DNA from: Tanypteryx hageni
Taxonomy: Eukaryota; Arthropoda; Insecta; Odonata; Petaluridae
DNA length: 64,000 nucleotides
Reading direction: 5' to 3'
Assembly: GCA_028673005.1 (NCBI GenBank)
Contig: CM054118.1
Location: 86,353,964-86,417,963 of the forward strand
Shown here: piece after piece, positions 10,741 to 21,715 of the stretch
How the letters are laid out: each line of letters begins with the position of its first letter
How positions within the stretch are numbered: position 1 is the stretch's first letter
The notes under the pieces: model-generated
Seen by the model: only the letters and a program-made list of their open reading frames with translations
What the model was told of the DNA's origin: nothing
Databases searched by the model: none
Translations under genes and position numbers: made by a program

Positions 10741-11074
10741 GAAATGAGGTGAAGATGATTGAAATAATCCGACCTGATGAGTATTTTACAGCTCTCCCAT
10801 AAAGACACAATGTCACCGCAAAAGTGAGCTAAAAAGGGGGCCGTCGCGTGGCAAAGTCGTAAACTTGCCGTAAAATATCACGCGAACCACTTCTCATTAG
10901 GAAAGATTCTCTTCGTTGAATGAAAATGAGATGATGCTTTGACGGCCTTCCGATCAAAACAAAAGAAAAACGCTAATTCGTTTTCATATCTGGGAATCCA
11001 ATAACTCCGGCGATTTTTCCTTCTTATCGATTTCTTTAATCACTTTCCTTCGGGAGAATGTTTTCCAATTTTGC
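10741..11074. other. Unrecognised stretch
   Basis: No open frame of note and no repeat structure seen. Confidence 0.4.
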
Positions 11075-11075
11075 A

Positions 11076-11118
<43 letters not shown>

Positions 11119-11170
11119 CTCTCTCTCTCTCTTTCTCTCTCGCTCTCTCTCTCTCGCTCTCGCTTTCACT
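11075..11170. repeat. (CT)n microsatellite
   Basis: A nearly perfect ctctct run with a few tcgctct interruptions. Opposite-strand Arg/Glu frames are artefacts. Confidence 0.95.
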
Positions 11171-11797
11171 CTCTCAGACGCAGAATCATTCGAATTCCGG
11201 GAATTCTATATTGAAACAACTCGCAGCATTTTCGAAATTTAGGACGCACTAAACATCTTTATTCTTTTAATATAGATAATCTTCCAATAGAAAAATACAT
11301 AAAAACTTTATAAATTATTGTGGTATGGAAAGAATTCGCAGAGGAAATCTTTTATAAGATAAAGTATTATAGTTCGGAACACACTAAAAAAACTCATTAG
11401 ATTGATTTATCTTTCGATTAAAAGCAAATGCCTTTATAATATCCCTGTTATCAGTTTTACGACATATCTTCAATAATAATTATAATTTAATAAATTAATG
11501 TAAAATATCAGGCATTTGCCGATTAAGTTGGACAGTTTCCGACGCGATGTGTACATCGCTGTAATAAGACATCTAGACATGTGTCAGGCGAGAAGTGAGT
11601 CGCGAATCCGTGTATTCGCCATAAACGATTCATTACGCGTCAGCCGTGTTTTGCTCTTTTAATATGATTTTGAATGACGGGCACTTTGGCCTCAGTCTTC
11701 ACGGCCGTTGAAGGCATTTCGCGCAAATGGCACTCGAAAATAAGATTCCCTTCGAATGGGACAGAGCGTTCCCGAAATATCGGTCCTCTCGCTGATT
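11171..11797. other. Unrecognised stretch
   Basis: AT-rich to about 11520, then mixed. No gene, RNA or element signature seen. Confidence 0.4.
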
Positions 11798-11990
11798 CCA
11801 TTTCCCCTCTACCCCACCTACCTTCCCACTCCCCTCTCCACCTCCCTTCCCCCTCCCCTCCCCTCCCCACCTCTCTCCCTCCTCCCATTCCCTCCCTATC
11901 TCTCCCACCCCTCTCCCCATCTCTCCCACCCCTCTCCCCGTCTCTCCCCCTCTTTTACCCGGGGCCCATTCCCCTCCCGCCCCTCAAGAA
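11798..11990. repeat. CT/C-rich low-complexity tract
   Basis: Built from cccctctcc, cctcccctcc and ctctcccacc units. Frames of 76-141 codons crossing it are composed of S/P/L or G/E/R and are not credible genes. Confidence 0.85.
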
Positions 11991-14884
11991 TTCAATCCGA
12001 GGGGTCATAATTCGGAATGAGAGCGAAAAGGAGGAAATTGCTATGAAGGGAGGAAAAAGGTCCAATTCGGTCCAAATCGCTCCATGGGATGCTGGGTAAT
12101 TTGGCTTGTCCGGATGGGCGGGAGAACCGACAAATGACGCGGCTCACGGATGAGGCCTTTCTCCTCTGGGGAGTGGGAGTGGAGGGGCTTTAGAATGGAG
12201 CCTCTCTCTCTCTCTCTTCTCCAGAGCGTTCGTAAGCCGACTTACTCGTGAGGCGAAATGAGCCGAGGACATCTTCGCTGACCGCGACAACTCTGTGAAT
12301 GCGGTTTTCTAGCTGATGTTCCGGAATAAATTTCATTACAACTTGGAAATTAGTAATTTATTTCACAGCACTTCGAAGATGAAGTTTAATTAATAAAATT
12401 TAATCGTACGAAATAAATTCAATGCTGAATCGTCGAGTTCATTGAATGGTTGTTTCCTATTTTGATGATTTTAACCTTATTTTTTCGTCGATAGAAAATT
12501 TCTAAGTTCTACGAATGAAAATATAAGTTACTATAGCCAGGGAAAATATTAAATGGTTTACCTTTTTATTTTTACCGCTTTACCGTTAAATATTTATCAA
12601 GTTGATTGTTTCGCTTTGCAGCATGCAAAACCGGTAAAAATTCTCCTCTCAAAGGCGGATTGAAATTTTCTTTTTAAACTTCTTATCTATAATTTTCCAA
12701 TTTCCATTTAACTTTTATTCTATTTCAAAACTCTTAAGCGAGAAAATGTTTTATTTCAGATTTTTCTTATGATTCATTCCTTTTCGGGACAAGTCTTTTT
12801 TTAAGTTTCCATTTTATTTTCATTTTCTCTAACTTCTAAAGATTACCTTTCCCTTTCTCGCTTCTTACACTCACCCTTTCAATCATTCACTTTCCGCTCT
12901 TTAACCAGCTCTCCGTCTTACTTCATTCAACTCATAAAACATTAAAGTTAATTTTAAAATACAACAGTTTGACTCTTTGCTTGTATTCTGACAAATTTAT
13001 TTGATAAAAATATCCGGCTATCTGACTAAATTATCTTTAAACACCACAAATTAATTTTCATTATTGCCTTCGTTCTCCAGTTGTTATCCATAGATGTCAC
13101 TTAGATAATTGGTCGCGATGATCTTCAATTCTTTTATCGAAAATAACAGCAGGATAAGAACTTTATAAAATATGTAATAAGGATCTCTCGGTCTGATTTA
13201 ATAATTAGAGACTCTTCTTTCTTTATCAATATTTATGCAATGTTGTTTAATGTTGCATAATACAGTTCCATCACTCACAAGAACCGCATTCGCCCGTGGT
13301 CTGGATCGATGGACGGCGATGGTTCCTTCATCCGCCACTGCACCCAACCGAACTCCTAACAATAGGACCGTTGGTTTCAACACAGGAAACAAAAACTGTC
13401 GATACAGATGTTTAAAACTATTACGATAATTAAATCTATTGGTAACACATCCGAAGTTTCCACATAAATATTAACCATAAACGGCAGAATAAATTTAAAT
13501 TCCGTCGCTCAAGGCGAACGGAGGAGTTATTTAAGAAATAAAATGAAGCTAACCTTTTTGTATTTTTTATATTAAAATAATCTGATAATTTCATAAAATT
13601 CTCATTGTTAAAAATTCAGAAAATTCCCGTTTTTTCTGGCATCAAACAAATTTTTAGCTAATTCGGTATGAATCAGATTCGAAAAAAATATAGCTACTGC
13701 GTTCTTTTGGCTGTACAACTGTCCATGTCTAAAGTTCTTATCTTATTTCTTACCAGTTCAGATACAGGCATACGACGCTTTGTGCGACCTCGTTTTGCGC
13801 GGATTTTACTTAGCGCGAAATTTTCAGGAACCGATCTGTCGCGCAAAGCGAGGTATGACAGTATAGGAAATTCACGATTGAAGTTCGACGGGTTTGCATA
13901 GCAATAACGGCGAAATGATGCGTTCCTTCCTTACTTAAGAAATAAAATCTATGGACATGCGCTCAGACTCACAGAAAGTATATATGTACTCTAGTATCCC
14001 TTTTTTATCTAGTGCCGTTTTCCAGAAATGCCGGTTTTACGGAATGAAAAAATAGACGTTAGAATTTCAATCTGTCCCGTTATAGTTTCAAGGATAATGA
14101 AGTTCTTTAGTAAAATAATTGCTAAAAACCAGGTGTGAAAATAAAATACATGAGGCATGTCATGAATCCAGATTTGGACAACATAGCGTTTTAATGGTCA
14201 CATTAAATGAAATCCCACGACTCATGTATCTAAACGTAACTTACGCAACTTCAAGCACTTTAAGATCAAATTTTTGTGCTTTGCTGTTACGTTGTTTTAT
14301 GTACTGCTTTTAAAAACCATCATCTCAAATGAACAATCGTTATTTTCCAAGGTTATTCATATAATTCTGTATTTCACTAGAATTCTATGGGAACATAATC
14401 CAATATCGGTTTTAAGGAAAATACTTTTATGCAGAACGGACCCAAAAGTCACTCCATAAAAAGGGAATTTTTTTGTAATCAGACGATTAATCAACATTGA
14501 AGCATGGTCGATTCGTAAGAATTTACCGGATCGAGAAATGGAATGACTTTCACAGATCAAAATTTTATGTATACCTAGATGAAATCTTAATTATGCTGCA
14601 TTATGTTACGTCCTTTACGTCGTGGATAATCTAATCAAGCTTAATGAAGACTCAAAGGTGTCGAAAATCGACTGCCATACCAATATTTTCTAGCAATACT
14701 TCCAAGCTGCTTCTTCCTGATATATACGCTGACCTTCCATCGCAACGCGGAATGTAAGCGCGTAGAGGACGCCATTCTTCTATCCACAGTAAGTGCAAAG
14801 AAAGGATCGAACACCACGTCGCCGCAAAGAGAGCCGTATACGCGGGGACTTCGGGTGCAATTTTGGGAGCGTCTCGTTTTTCCA
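11991..14884. other. Unrecognised stretch with a small hairpin
   Basis: Mostly AT-rich, with open frames of 90 codons or fewer and no motif. One imperfect inverted repeat is visible: cctcgttttgcgcg near 13788 pairs with cgcgcaaagcgagg near 13839 (13 of 14). A pyrimidine tract at 12200-12225 ends in ctccag, but no plausible exon follows. Confidence 0.4.
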
Positions 14885-15165
14885 GGAGGGTGGCGGAGCG
14901 ATTAAAGCGTTGGTCTTCCACGCAGCGGTTCCAGGTTTGAATCCGGCGGAGGGCGGATTTTTCAATAAGGGATTGTCCCGCTCCCTACTTGTGTCACTTG
15001 AGGAGACCACGCAAGTCAGCGCTCCGTCCCTCGGAAGGGACGTTAAGCAGTTGGCCCCCTTGGTGCTCTTCGTCAAGAGTAGTCTAATGCCTGCACCGGG
15101 TTTCCCTCCTACCTTGTGAGTGTGTTCGGTGTTGATGGAGTAATGGTTATTATAACACCGTACAA
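14885..15165 (+). mobile_element. tRNA-derived SINE, subfamily A
   Basis: Head with box A around tggcggagcgattaaagcg and box B ggtttgaatcc near 14934. The core is ctccgtccctcggaagggacgttaagc, then gttggcccccttggtgctct. It is followed by ccgggtttccctcc and an end related to gagtaatggctataata. The core is shared with all SINE copies here. The 3' part matches 25838-26143 only. Frames of about 100 codons across it on both strands are by-products. Confidence 0.8.
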
Positions 15166-15625
15166 CACTGAAATTTGCCCCGACTTAAAACTAGGTGATT
15201 TTTACGTAGTCATATGCGCTGATTACGAAAATGAAAGCCGTTTTTCCATATCACCTAAAGTTGCTGCGGAACACGTCGATTTATATGTACGAAAGCGGCC
15301 GCCGCGGATCCACTTGGCGCGCGCGTGTTGCAGGCAATCCCGAAAAAAGCGCTAATGCACTCCTGTATTTTTATGACACTTTTGCGGTAATGAACTTTGA
15401 GGAACGACATTGTATCACAATGTTTACGATAACTTTGTCAGTCCTCCCTTCTCCTTTGCGTACCGCGCATTCCAGTACGAGAGTTCGTTCAAGAATACGC
15501 GTATTTTTTAACTATTAATCTATTAATCGAGTTTAGGAGTACTTTTTATGTGAACAGTGAAATTCAAAAGTGGGAGAATCGCTTATTAATTCATAATATA
15601 TTTTACACTTAATTTTTTTCTCGTG
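15166..15625. other. Probable 5' flank of the multicopy pseudogene
   Basis: No gene is recognisable. A short GC-rich patch (gcggccgccgcggatccac) is at about 15296. Because the adjacent pseudogene belongs to a repeated family, this may be its upstream element sequence, but no second copy is in the window for comparison. Confidence 0.3.
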
Positions 15626-17308
15626 ATGTCTCGCAAATGTGTCAATTCGCCGAAATTATTTTGTTACGTGTGCGGTGAATATACCCCATTTCCCTACGAA
15701 AATCCATTTCTCCTTTAGTGAAAAAGGCTTATGAGTTGTATTTTGGATGCAAAGTTTGGGATGAAGATAAGAGTTGGGCACCACACATATGTTGCAGTAG
15801 ATGTTCTCGATACTCTCGATACCGGCAAAATGGCACCCACCAGTCAATGCCGTTTGCTGTTCCTATGGTTTGGAGAGAGCAGAAGGATCACGTTATCGAC
15901 TGTTATTTTTGTTTAACGAACATTTATGGATTTTCTTCAAAATCCATACATGCCGTAGTTGACCCGAATCTTACCTCAGCCATACGACCTGTGACACACG
16001 ACGATTCCCTACCGATTCCCAAGCCACCTGAAGTATGGACCTTGGATGAAGAGCCGACAATCACTTCTTCCGAAGCTGAACCTTCGCGTTCCAACGAGGG
16101 TGATCCTGATTACCAACAGCCGTTAACAGAACCTCATTGGATTTCTCAAGCTGAACTCAAAGATCTGGTGAGAGATCTCAACCTAACGAAATGCCATGCT
16201 GAATTGGTATGCTCTCGACTACAAGGATGAAATCTGTTACAGCCGATCGTCAAAGTAACAACCTATAGCAATCGTCAGCACTCTTTGTCTTCATTCTTTC
16301 AAAGGATGGTGATTTGATTGATTGTAATGATGTGGATGGGCTAATGTCGGAGTTGAAGGACAATCACAATCCTCAAGAACGGCGGCTTTTCATAGATTCG
16401 TCAAAACTTAGTTTAAAGGCGGTGTTGTTGCATAATGGAAATGTTTATCCATCAGTACCGATTGCCTATGCTGTCCACATGAAGGAAACCTGCCATAACA
16501 TGGATTTGATTTTAAAGGCTATTAATTACTCAAAATGTGGGTGGCAAATCTGTGGGGACCTTAAAGCCATAGGCCTACTTCTAGGGTGCCGCCAGGTTTC
16601 ACAAAGTTTTATTGTTTTTTGTGTGAGTGGGACAGTCGAGCTAGGGAAAAACATTATGAAGTTAAGGAGTGACCTATGAGACAAAGTTTGGTACCAGGGG
16701 AAAAGAGTGTCAATCACTAACCACTTGTTGGCAGAGACAAAATTTTGTTACTACCGCTCCACATAAAGTTAGGCTTGATGGAAAATTTTGTAAAAGCTAT
16801 GAACAGAGAGGGCGAGGGCTTTCGATATTTGAAAGACAAATTCCCTAGACTTAGTGATGCCAAATTAAAAGAGGGCATTTTCATCAGGCTACAAATCCGT
16901 GCAATAATACAAGACACTGTATTTGAAGACCTGCTGTTGGACACTGAGAAAACAGCATGGGTGGCGTTCAAAGCTGTTTGCAATAATTTTCTCGGCATCG
17001 TCAAAACTGATAACTACGGTGAGCTTGTTGAGGACATGCTAAAGGCATATAAAAGTATGGGGTGTAATGTATCGCTAAAGATTCATTTCCTTCATTCCCA
17101 CTTTGACTTCTTTCCCCCCAATCTGAGTGCAGCGAGCCATGAGCATGGAGAAAGGTTCCATCAGGACATTTCTGATATGGAGAAACGATATGCCGGAAGA
17201 AGGTCTCTTAGCATGCTCGCTGACCATTGCTGGCTTCTTATTAAAGAACTTCCTGATGCCAGTTACAAGCGAAAGGCTTCCAGTAAAACATTTTTAAAAT
17301 GTGAGTAA
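15626..17308 (+). pseudogene. Decayed multicopy Cys-rich protein of unknown function (arthropod repeat family)
   Basis: Starts MSRKCVNSPKLFCYVCGEY at 15626. It must change frame near 15715 (AYELYFGCKVWDEDKSWAPH, ICCSRCSRY, then CYFCLTN), crosses a stop at 16228 (after SRLQG), shifts at about 16310 (LIDCNDVDGLMSEL, RRLFIDSSKLSLKAVLL, GWQICGDLKAIGLLLG), and shifts again before 16745. The last block keeps LPLHIKLGLMENFVKAMNRE, FLHSHFDFFPPN, then HEHGERFHQDISDMEKRY. The N-terminus has several CxxC pairs, likely zinc-binding. Pieced together it would span roughly 560 codons, intronless. I recognise the family as common uncharacterised, repeat-associated proteins of arthropods, but know no established function. 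At least three frameshifts and two stops make this copy dead. Confidence 0.7.
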
Positions 17309-17635
17309 AATAAAACACTTTCCAATTATTTATATTATACCAAAAACATTTTTGTCCACAGAGCATTTTTGGCCACATTTTTGGATTTTGCATGCCCATA
17401 TTAGTATAATTACCCCATTTTTAACTTTCGGCGTAGTTTAATTATTTTACAAATGGCTGTAATACAACAGTTTTTGTTATTTTTGGAGAAAATGTATCTG
17501 AAGTTCCTAAAAAATGGTATGTACGTGATAGAGCATTTTGGGTTTCAGATTTAGATTCAGTGTGTGCTATTTATAAAAAATCACATATTTTCATTTAGGA
17601 GTAAAACAAAACGTTCAAATTTGTTATTTAGTGTA
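17309..17635 (+). other. AT-rich 3' flank of the multicopy pseudogene
   Basis: Begins with ordinary coding-end sequence, then phrases such as 'aaatggctgtaatacaacag', 'atctgaagttcctaaaaa' and 'gtgatagagcattttggg'. It is probably the untranslated 3' part of the same repeated element. No second copy here tests this. Confidence 0.35.
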
Positions 17636-17690
17636 ATCCAAGAGGTTGATTAGACAGAAATTCCAAACAGACAAAACAGGCAGTTCGACT
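17636..17690 (+). mobile_element. SINE subfamily A tail scrap
   Basis: Contains 'taatccaagaggttgattag' followed by 'cagaaattccaaacag', matching the end of the SINE at 25838-26143. The head and core are absent. Confidence 0.55.
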
Positions 17691-17999
17691 CTTCGCGACC
17701 CAAGTCGAATCGCCTATTGGAAAAGGAAGCAAAGCTAACTGAATGAAACGGACTTATGTCCATCAACTTGTAGCATGAATTTCATGGTTTTATAAGTAAA
17801 CAAAGGCGCTTAAGGATAACGCAAAGTATCGTAACAGACAGAGTAAAAGTTCCTTTCCGTGGCCCAACTCGGGAGATGTAGTAATTGGTACGCTTTTATT
17901 TTGATTGGTGAAACTGGCATTCTAGAATATCGATTCTCTTCGATGAACCTTTTATAAGAAGGGCGAGTGAAAGAGAGACATGTTAAGAGATGCATTATG

Positions 18000-18716
18000 G
18001 GTGAGAGAAAGAGGGAGAGAGGGGAAGGGAGATATATGTAGGGAGAGAGGTAGGGAGAGACATGGTGGGAGAGAGAGGTAGGGAGAGAGATGGTGGGAGT
18101 GAGAGGTAGGGAGAAAGGTGAAAGGAGAAGGAGAGAGAGAGAGAGGGAGGGAGAGAGAGAGGGAGAGAGAGAGGTAGGGAGAGAAGGAGGGAGAGAGAAG
18201 GAGGGAGAGAGAAGGAGGGAGAGAGAAGGAGGGAGAGAGAAGGAGGGAGGGAGAGAGGTAGGGAGAGAGATGGAGGTAGGGAGAGAGATGGAGGGAGAGA
18301 GGGAGGGGGAGGCGGAGAGAAAGAGAGAGGGAGAAAGGAGAGAAAGAGAGAGGGAGATGGAGAAAGGAGAGAAAGAGGGAGAGAAGGAGAGAGAGGGAGA
18401 GAGAAATGGAGAGTGAGGGAGAGAGGGAGAGAATGAGAAAGGGAGGGAGAAAAGGAGAGAGAGGGAGGGAGGGAGGGAGAGAAGGAGAGAGAGGGAGAGA
18501 GAAATGGAGAGTGAGGGAGAGAGGGAGAGAATGAGAAAGGGAGGGAGAAAAGGAGAGAGAGGGAGGGAGGGAGGGAGAGAAGGAGAGAAAGAGAGAGGGA
18601 GATGGAGAAAGGAGAGAGAGGGAGAGAGAAATGGAGAGTGAGGGAGAGAATGAGAAAGGGAGGGAGAAAAGGAGAGAGAGGGAGGGAGGGAGGGAGAGAA
18701 GGAGAGAGATATTCGC
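18000..18716. repeat. 0.7-kb GA-rich array with ~98-bp higher-order repeat
   Basis: Almost pure purine. A block containing gagagaaatggagagtgagg followed by gagaatgagaaagggaggg recurs: its aaatgga marker is at 18404, 18502 and 18629 (spacing 98, then 127 with extra sequence). A 323-codon minus-strand Ser/Leu/Pro frame and a 108-codon plus-strand Arg/Glu frame are by-products of the array. Confidence 0.95.
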
Positions 18717-19675
18717 GGCAGTATCGATCTCAGGAATGGAAGAAAGGTCTTGAAAATGGAGACGCAGTGGTCTAAAAACAAAAATGAAGGGAGAAGTGAT
18801 TCGATTGCGAAAGGTTCCTAGATATATTTAGGGTAATTTTGTAATAATCGACTAAAGTTTTGGAATGAAAGACGAATAAAATATGTAACTGCAAATCAAA
18901 AGTAACGTAATCGACTTTGTTATGCCTCAATACCACTTTCTATCAATTATTGATAAAAATGATTTTCCTTTCATATATTTTATTTTTATTGCTTAGGTGA
19001 AATAGATTACTGTCCAATAGGAAAATGTCTTAACTACAGTTTAAAATTATAATCATTGTTTTATCTTTCAGGTTATCAATTATTAACGCTATCTACAAAA
19101 ATGCTAGATCGATAATTTAAGGATTAACAGCCACTTGGTTGTTGGGCTAAAATCCTTATAATTTATATTAATAGAATTTCTTATTTTCAATCTTTATGGT
19201 CCACCAAATTTAGTTCAAAACACGATAATTTAAATACCTCAATACTCATAATCGTAAAACAAAAACATTCCTTTTATCGCCTTAATCTTCTTTTCATTTT
19301 CTTCCAAATTATGAAAAATTGACGAAACCACTATCGCAAATAATTGAAAAAGAAATCAGAAACACTGCCGATGTTCTAATTTAAAATAAACAATGGGTTG
19401 TCGGAGAGGAATTTTTTAAAAAGACCTCAGAATATTCGCTTGGAGTGAATAACACGCTTGCTGAATGAAATGCAAATGAAAGAATCCCAAAATAAAAACT
19501 GAAAGGTTTCGAGAAAAGAGCTTTTCTTTGAAATGATGAGATACGCAGGAGAAGATGGCGACGGAGAGAAAGTGAAAGCGAGAGAAAGTGATATTAATGA
19601 GGAAGACGCCTCGAAAGGGAACGGGAGAAAAACCGAAATGAGGAGAGCGAAAGAAAGAAAGAGAGCGATAGAGCG
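18717..19675. other. AT-rich stretch without recognised features
   Basis: No gene-like frame or element ends. The last ~50 bases become purine-rich (gaaagaaagagagcgataga) next to the LINE tail. Confidence 0.45.
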
Positions 19676-19748
19676 AGATTGATTGATTGATTTGGTCTTT
19701 ATTTGGGGCGAGATTGAGACTAGGAAGTCCCATCTTCCACCTAACCCC
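19676..19748 (-). mobile_element. LINE 3'-tail, nearly identical to 10596-10668
   Basis: gattgattgattt then ggtctttatttggggcgaga then ctaggaagtcccatcttcc and acctaacccct. On the minus strand the order is body, a small ACT..AGT hairpin, AATAAAGACC, then (AATC)n. It abuts a GA-rich run on its left. The sequence to its right may be more of the same 3' untranslated region, but no coding part is recognisable. Confidence 0.65.
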
Positions 19749-20427
19749 TCGTCATGAAACATATATAATAATACATAAAACATTAGCAATGTAAATACAG
19801 GTAACAATAAAAATACAAGTATTTGAAAAGAAAAGATGTGATTTTGTGGGGGAAAATATGGACTGCTGAATAATGGAATCCATGTAAAAAAAAACCTCAC
19901 TGCAGGAAAACACCCACTAAAGAAGGGGATGTGAAAAACCTGCAAAACCTACTTAAATTTACTAAAGACATCACAGAAATGAGATTTAGAACAAGTTATA
20001 AATAAATTAAAATCATAAAGAGATAAAGAAAAATAAATTGGCACAACACGAATAGACCATTGATAAAATAAACATATAAAAATGGCAAAATGGATAGATA
20101 TTAACATTGGTGTGTCTGAACAAAATGGAAAGAAAAAAATAAAATAGTAAGAGAGAGATAGAGAGAGAAAGAATGCGAAAGAAAGAGAGAGAGAGAAAGA
20201 AAGAGAGAGAGAGAGAAAAAGAAAGCAGGGAGTCGTGTGACGTAGAATGCGACGATTTGTTTCGGAAGAGGAATGAGAATGAGGCATTTAAACTCTTTGG
20301 CCTATATTTGTGTTAAAACTAACAGAATGTGCAGTAACTATGTAGCAATCCGTAATTAACACGTAAGTATACAATTAAACACTTTCCAATGCAAGATCCA
20401 GGAGAATGTATATGGTAAGCTCGAATT
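19749..20427. other. AT-rich stretch with GA-rich tract at 20145-20226
   Basis: Possibly an untranslated remainder of the LINE tail at 19676. The gagagagaaagaaagagag tract near 20150-20226 is simple sequence. Minus-strand Phe/Ser-rich frames up to 172 codons have no motif and cross the low-complexity tracts, so I do not call them. Confidence 0.4.
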
Positions 20428-20492
20428 AGCTATAATAATCCAAGAGGTTGATTAGCCAGAAATTCCATACATACAAACAAACAAGACCCGGT
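20428..20492 (+). mobile_element. SINE subfamily A tail scrap
   Basis: gctataataatccaagaggt then tgattagccagaaattccat and acatacaaacaaac, the same tail as 26090-26143, without head or core. Confidence 0.6.
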
Positions 20493-21179
20493 CTCCATTA
20501 TAAGGCACAGAAAAGGGACTACTCGGATCAAAAATGTTTCGGTTGCCGAAGGAATTGGGAGAAATGCATTTTTGGAAGAAACCCAATAAAGTGGAGGCAG
20601 AGAGAGAGAGATGGTGAGATGTTATTGCGTTGAGTGAAGGAAAGTGGTTGGTGTGGGAGGAAGAGGAATGCACACTCAATTTCCAACCAAGGCAGAATTC
20701 TCTCCCGTTTTCCAAAATTTCTTCCAATGCAACGTAAAATGCATGTAATTTACATGAACTCTTTCCTTTGTGATTACAGCCGTTGCATGAAGGCTTTTTT
20801 GCGCCCTCTGAAAACCTCCTTCTGTTGGACCCTTGTTGCTGACTAATAATAAGAGTTTTCCTAAAGTGACGAGGCTGTATAGGGCTAGTCTAAATTTGTC
20901 GGCGTAGAAAGGCACTGAATAGCCGAACTAGGATTTCCTATGAAAGGCAATTTTAACCAGTGTGCTTGTATGGCGGGAAGTTGGGGTTGCCAAGAATTTG
21001 TCAGAAAGTTAATTTATTTTTCTGTTACCAATGGTGCCGTCTATAAGGTTTGAGGAAAAACCATTGTCCAAGGAAATGGATTTAATGGAATTTAAGTTGA
21101 AATTGATGGACTAGTATGATCTAAAGATCCTATGTAGATAGGCAGAAGCTGCAATTTTGGGAAATAATTTTGAAACAGG
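20493..21179. other. Unrecognised stretch
   Basis: Short frames only. Sequence just before 21180 may be upstream LINE reverse transcriptase sequence decayed beyond recognition. Confidence 0.35.
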
Positions 21180-21640
21180 AAAAAGAGAAAGGATTTAAGA
21201 TAGGAGGTAAAAGTATTACCACCATTAAATACGCAGATGATCAGGGATTAATAGCAGAAGACGAGAAAGAACTGTAGATGATGAGAGACAGGCTAATGGA
21301 AGTTGGCCAACAATATGGAATGAAGATCAATGCCGGAAAAACGAAAGTCATGGTGGTTTCAAAGGAACATAGAGAATTAAGTGGAATGGTAAATGGCCAA
21401 AAATTGGAACAACTAAGTAGTTTCAAATACCTTGGCAGTATTTTAACGCAGTATGAAAGTAGTATACAGGACATCAGAAGTAGGACTGCAATGGCAAAAG
21501 CAGCATTTAACGAGAAGAAGGATCATTTCACAAGAAAGAAAATAAATTTAGAAAGGAAGAAATGCTAATTTCTTCGATTCAGCTGAAACCTGTCTACGAA
21601 CAGCAGCATAATGATGATTATGAATTTAATGGAAAAGCTA
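21180..21640 (+). pseudogene. LINE reverse-transcriptase fragment (family L3)
   Basis: Reads KGFKIGGKSITTIKYADDQG at about 21185-21245, then a stop, then MMRDRLMEVGQQYGMKINAG, KTKVMVV, NGQKLEQLSSFKYLGSILTQ and AMAKAAFNEKKDHF. YADD is the catalytic box of non-LTR reverse transcriptases, and KTKVM..FKYLGS is the usual downstream region. It is truncated at both ends, with a frameshift at the 3' side. A more C-terminal piece of the same family is at 46243-46740 (shared NGQKLEQLSSFKYL and AMAKAAFNEKK blocks). Confidence 0.75.
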
Positions 21641-21715
21641 TGAGTGGATAGGGAATATTGATTGACCTCTAGGCAGGTCATTTCTAATCACTCGAATTTT
21701 CCTCACAGAACAATC

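Noticed and set aside
10122..10808. 228-codon minus-strand frame
   Set aside because: Crosses the GA array and a LINE tail; no protein-like composition.
12200..12235. Acceptor-like pyrimidine tract with ctccag followed by a donor-like gtaagc
   Set aside because: The implied exon would be only 7 bases, and the tract is a plain CT microsatellite.
17810..18781. 323-codon minus-strand Ser/Leu/Pro frame
   Set aside because: Same artefact over the 18.0-18.7 kb GA array.
19427..19945. 172-codon minus-strand frame
   Set aside because: Phe/Ser-rich, crosses a LINE tail and GA-rich sequence, no motif.
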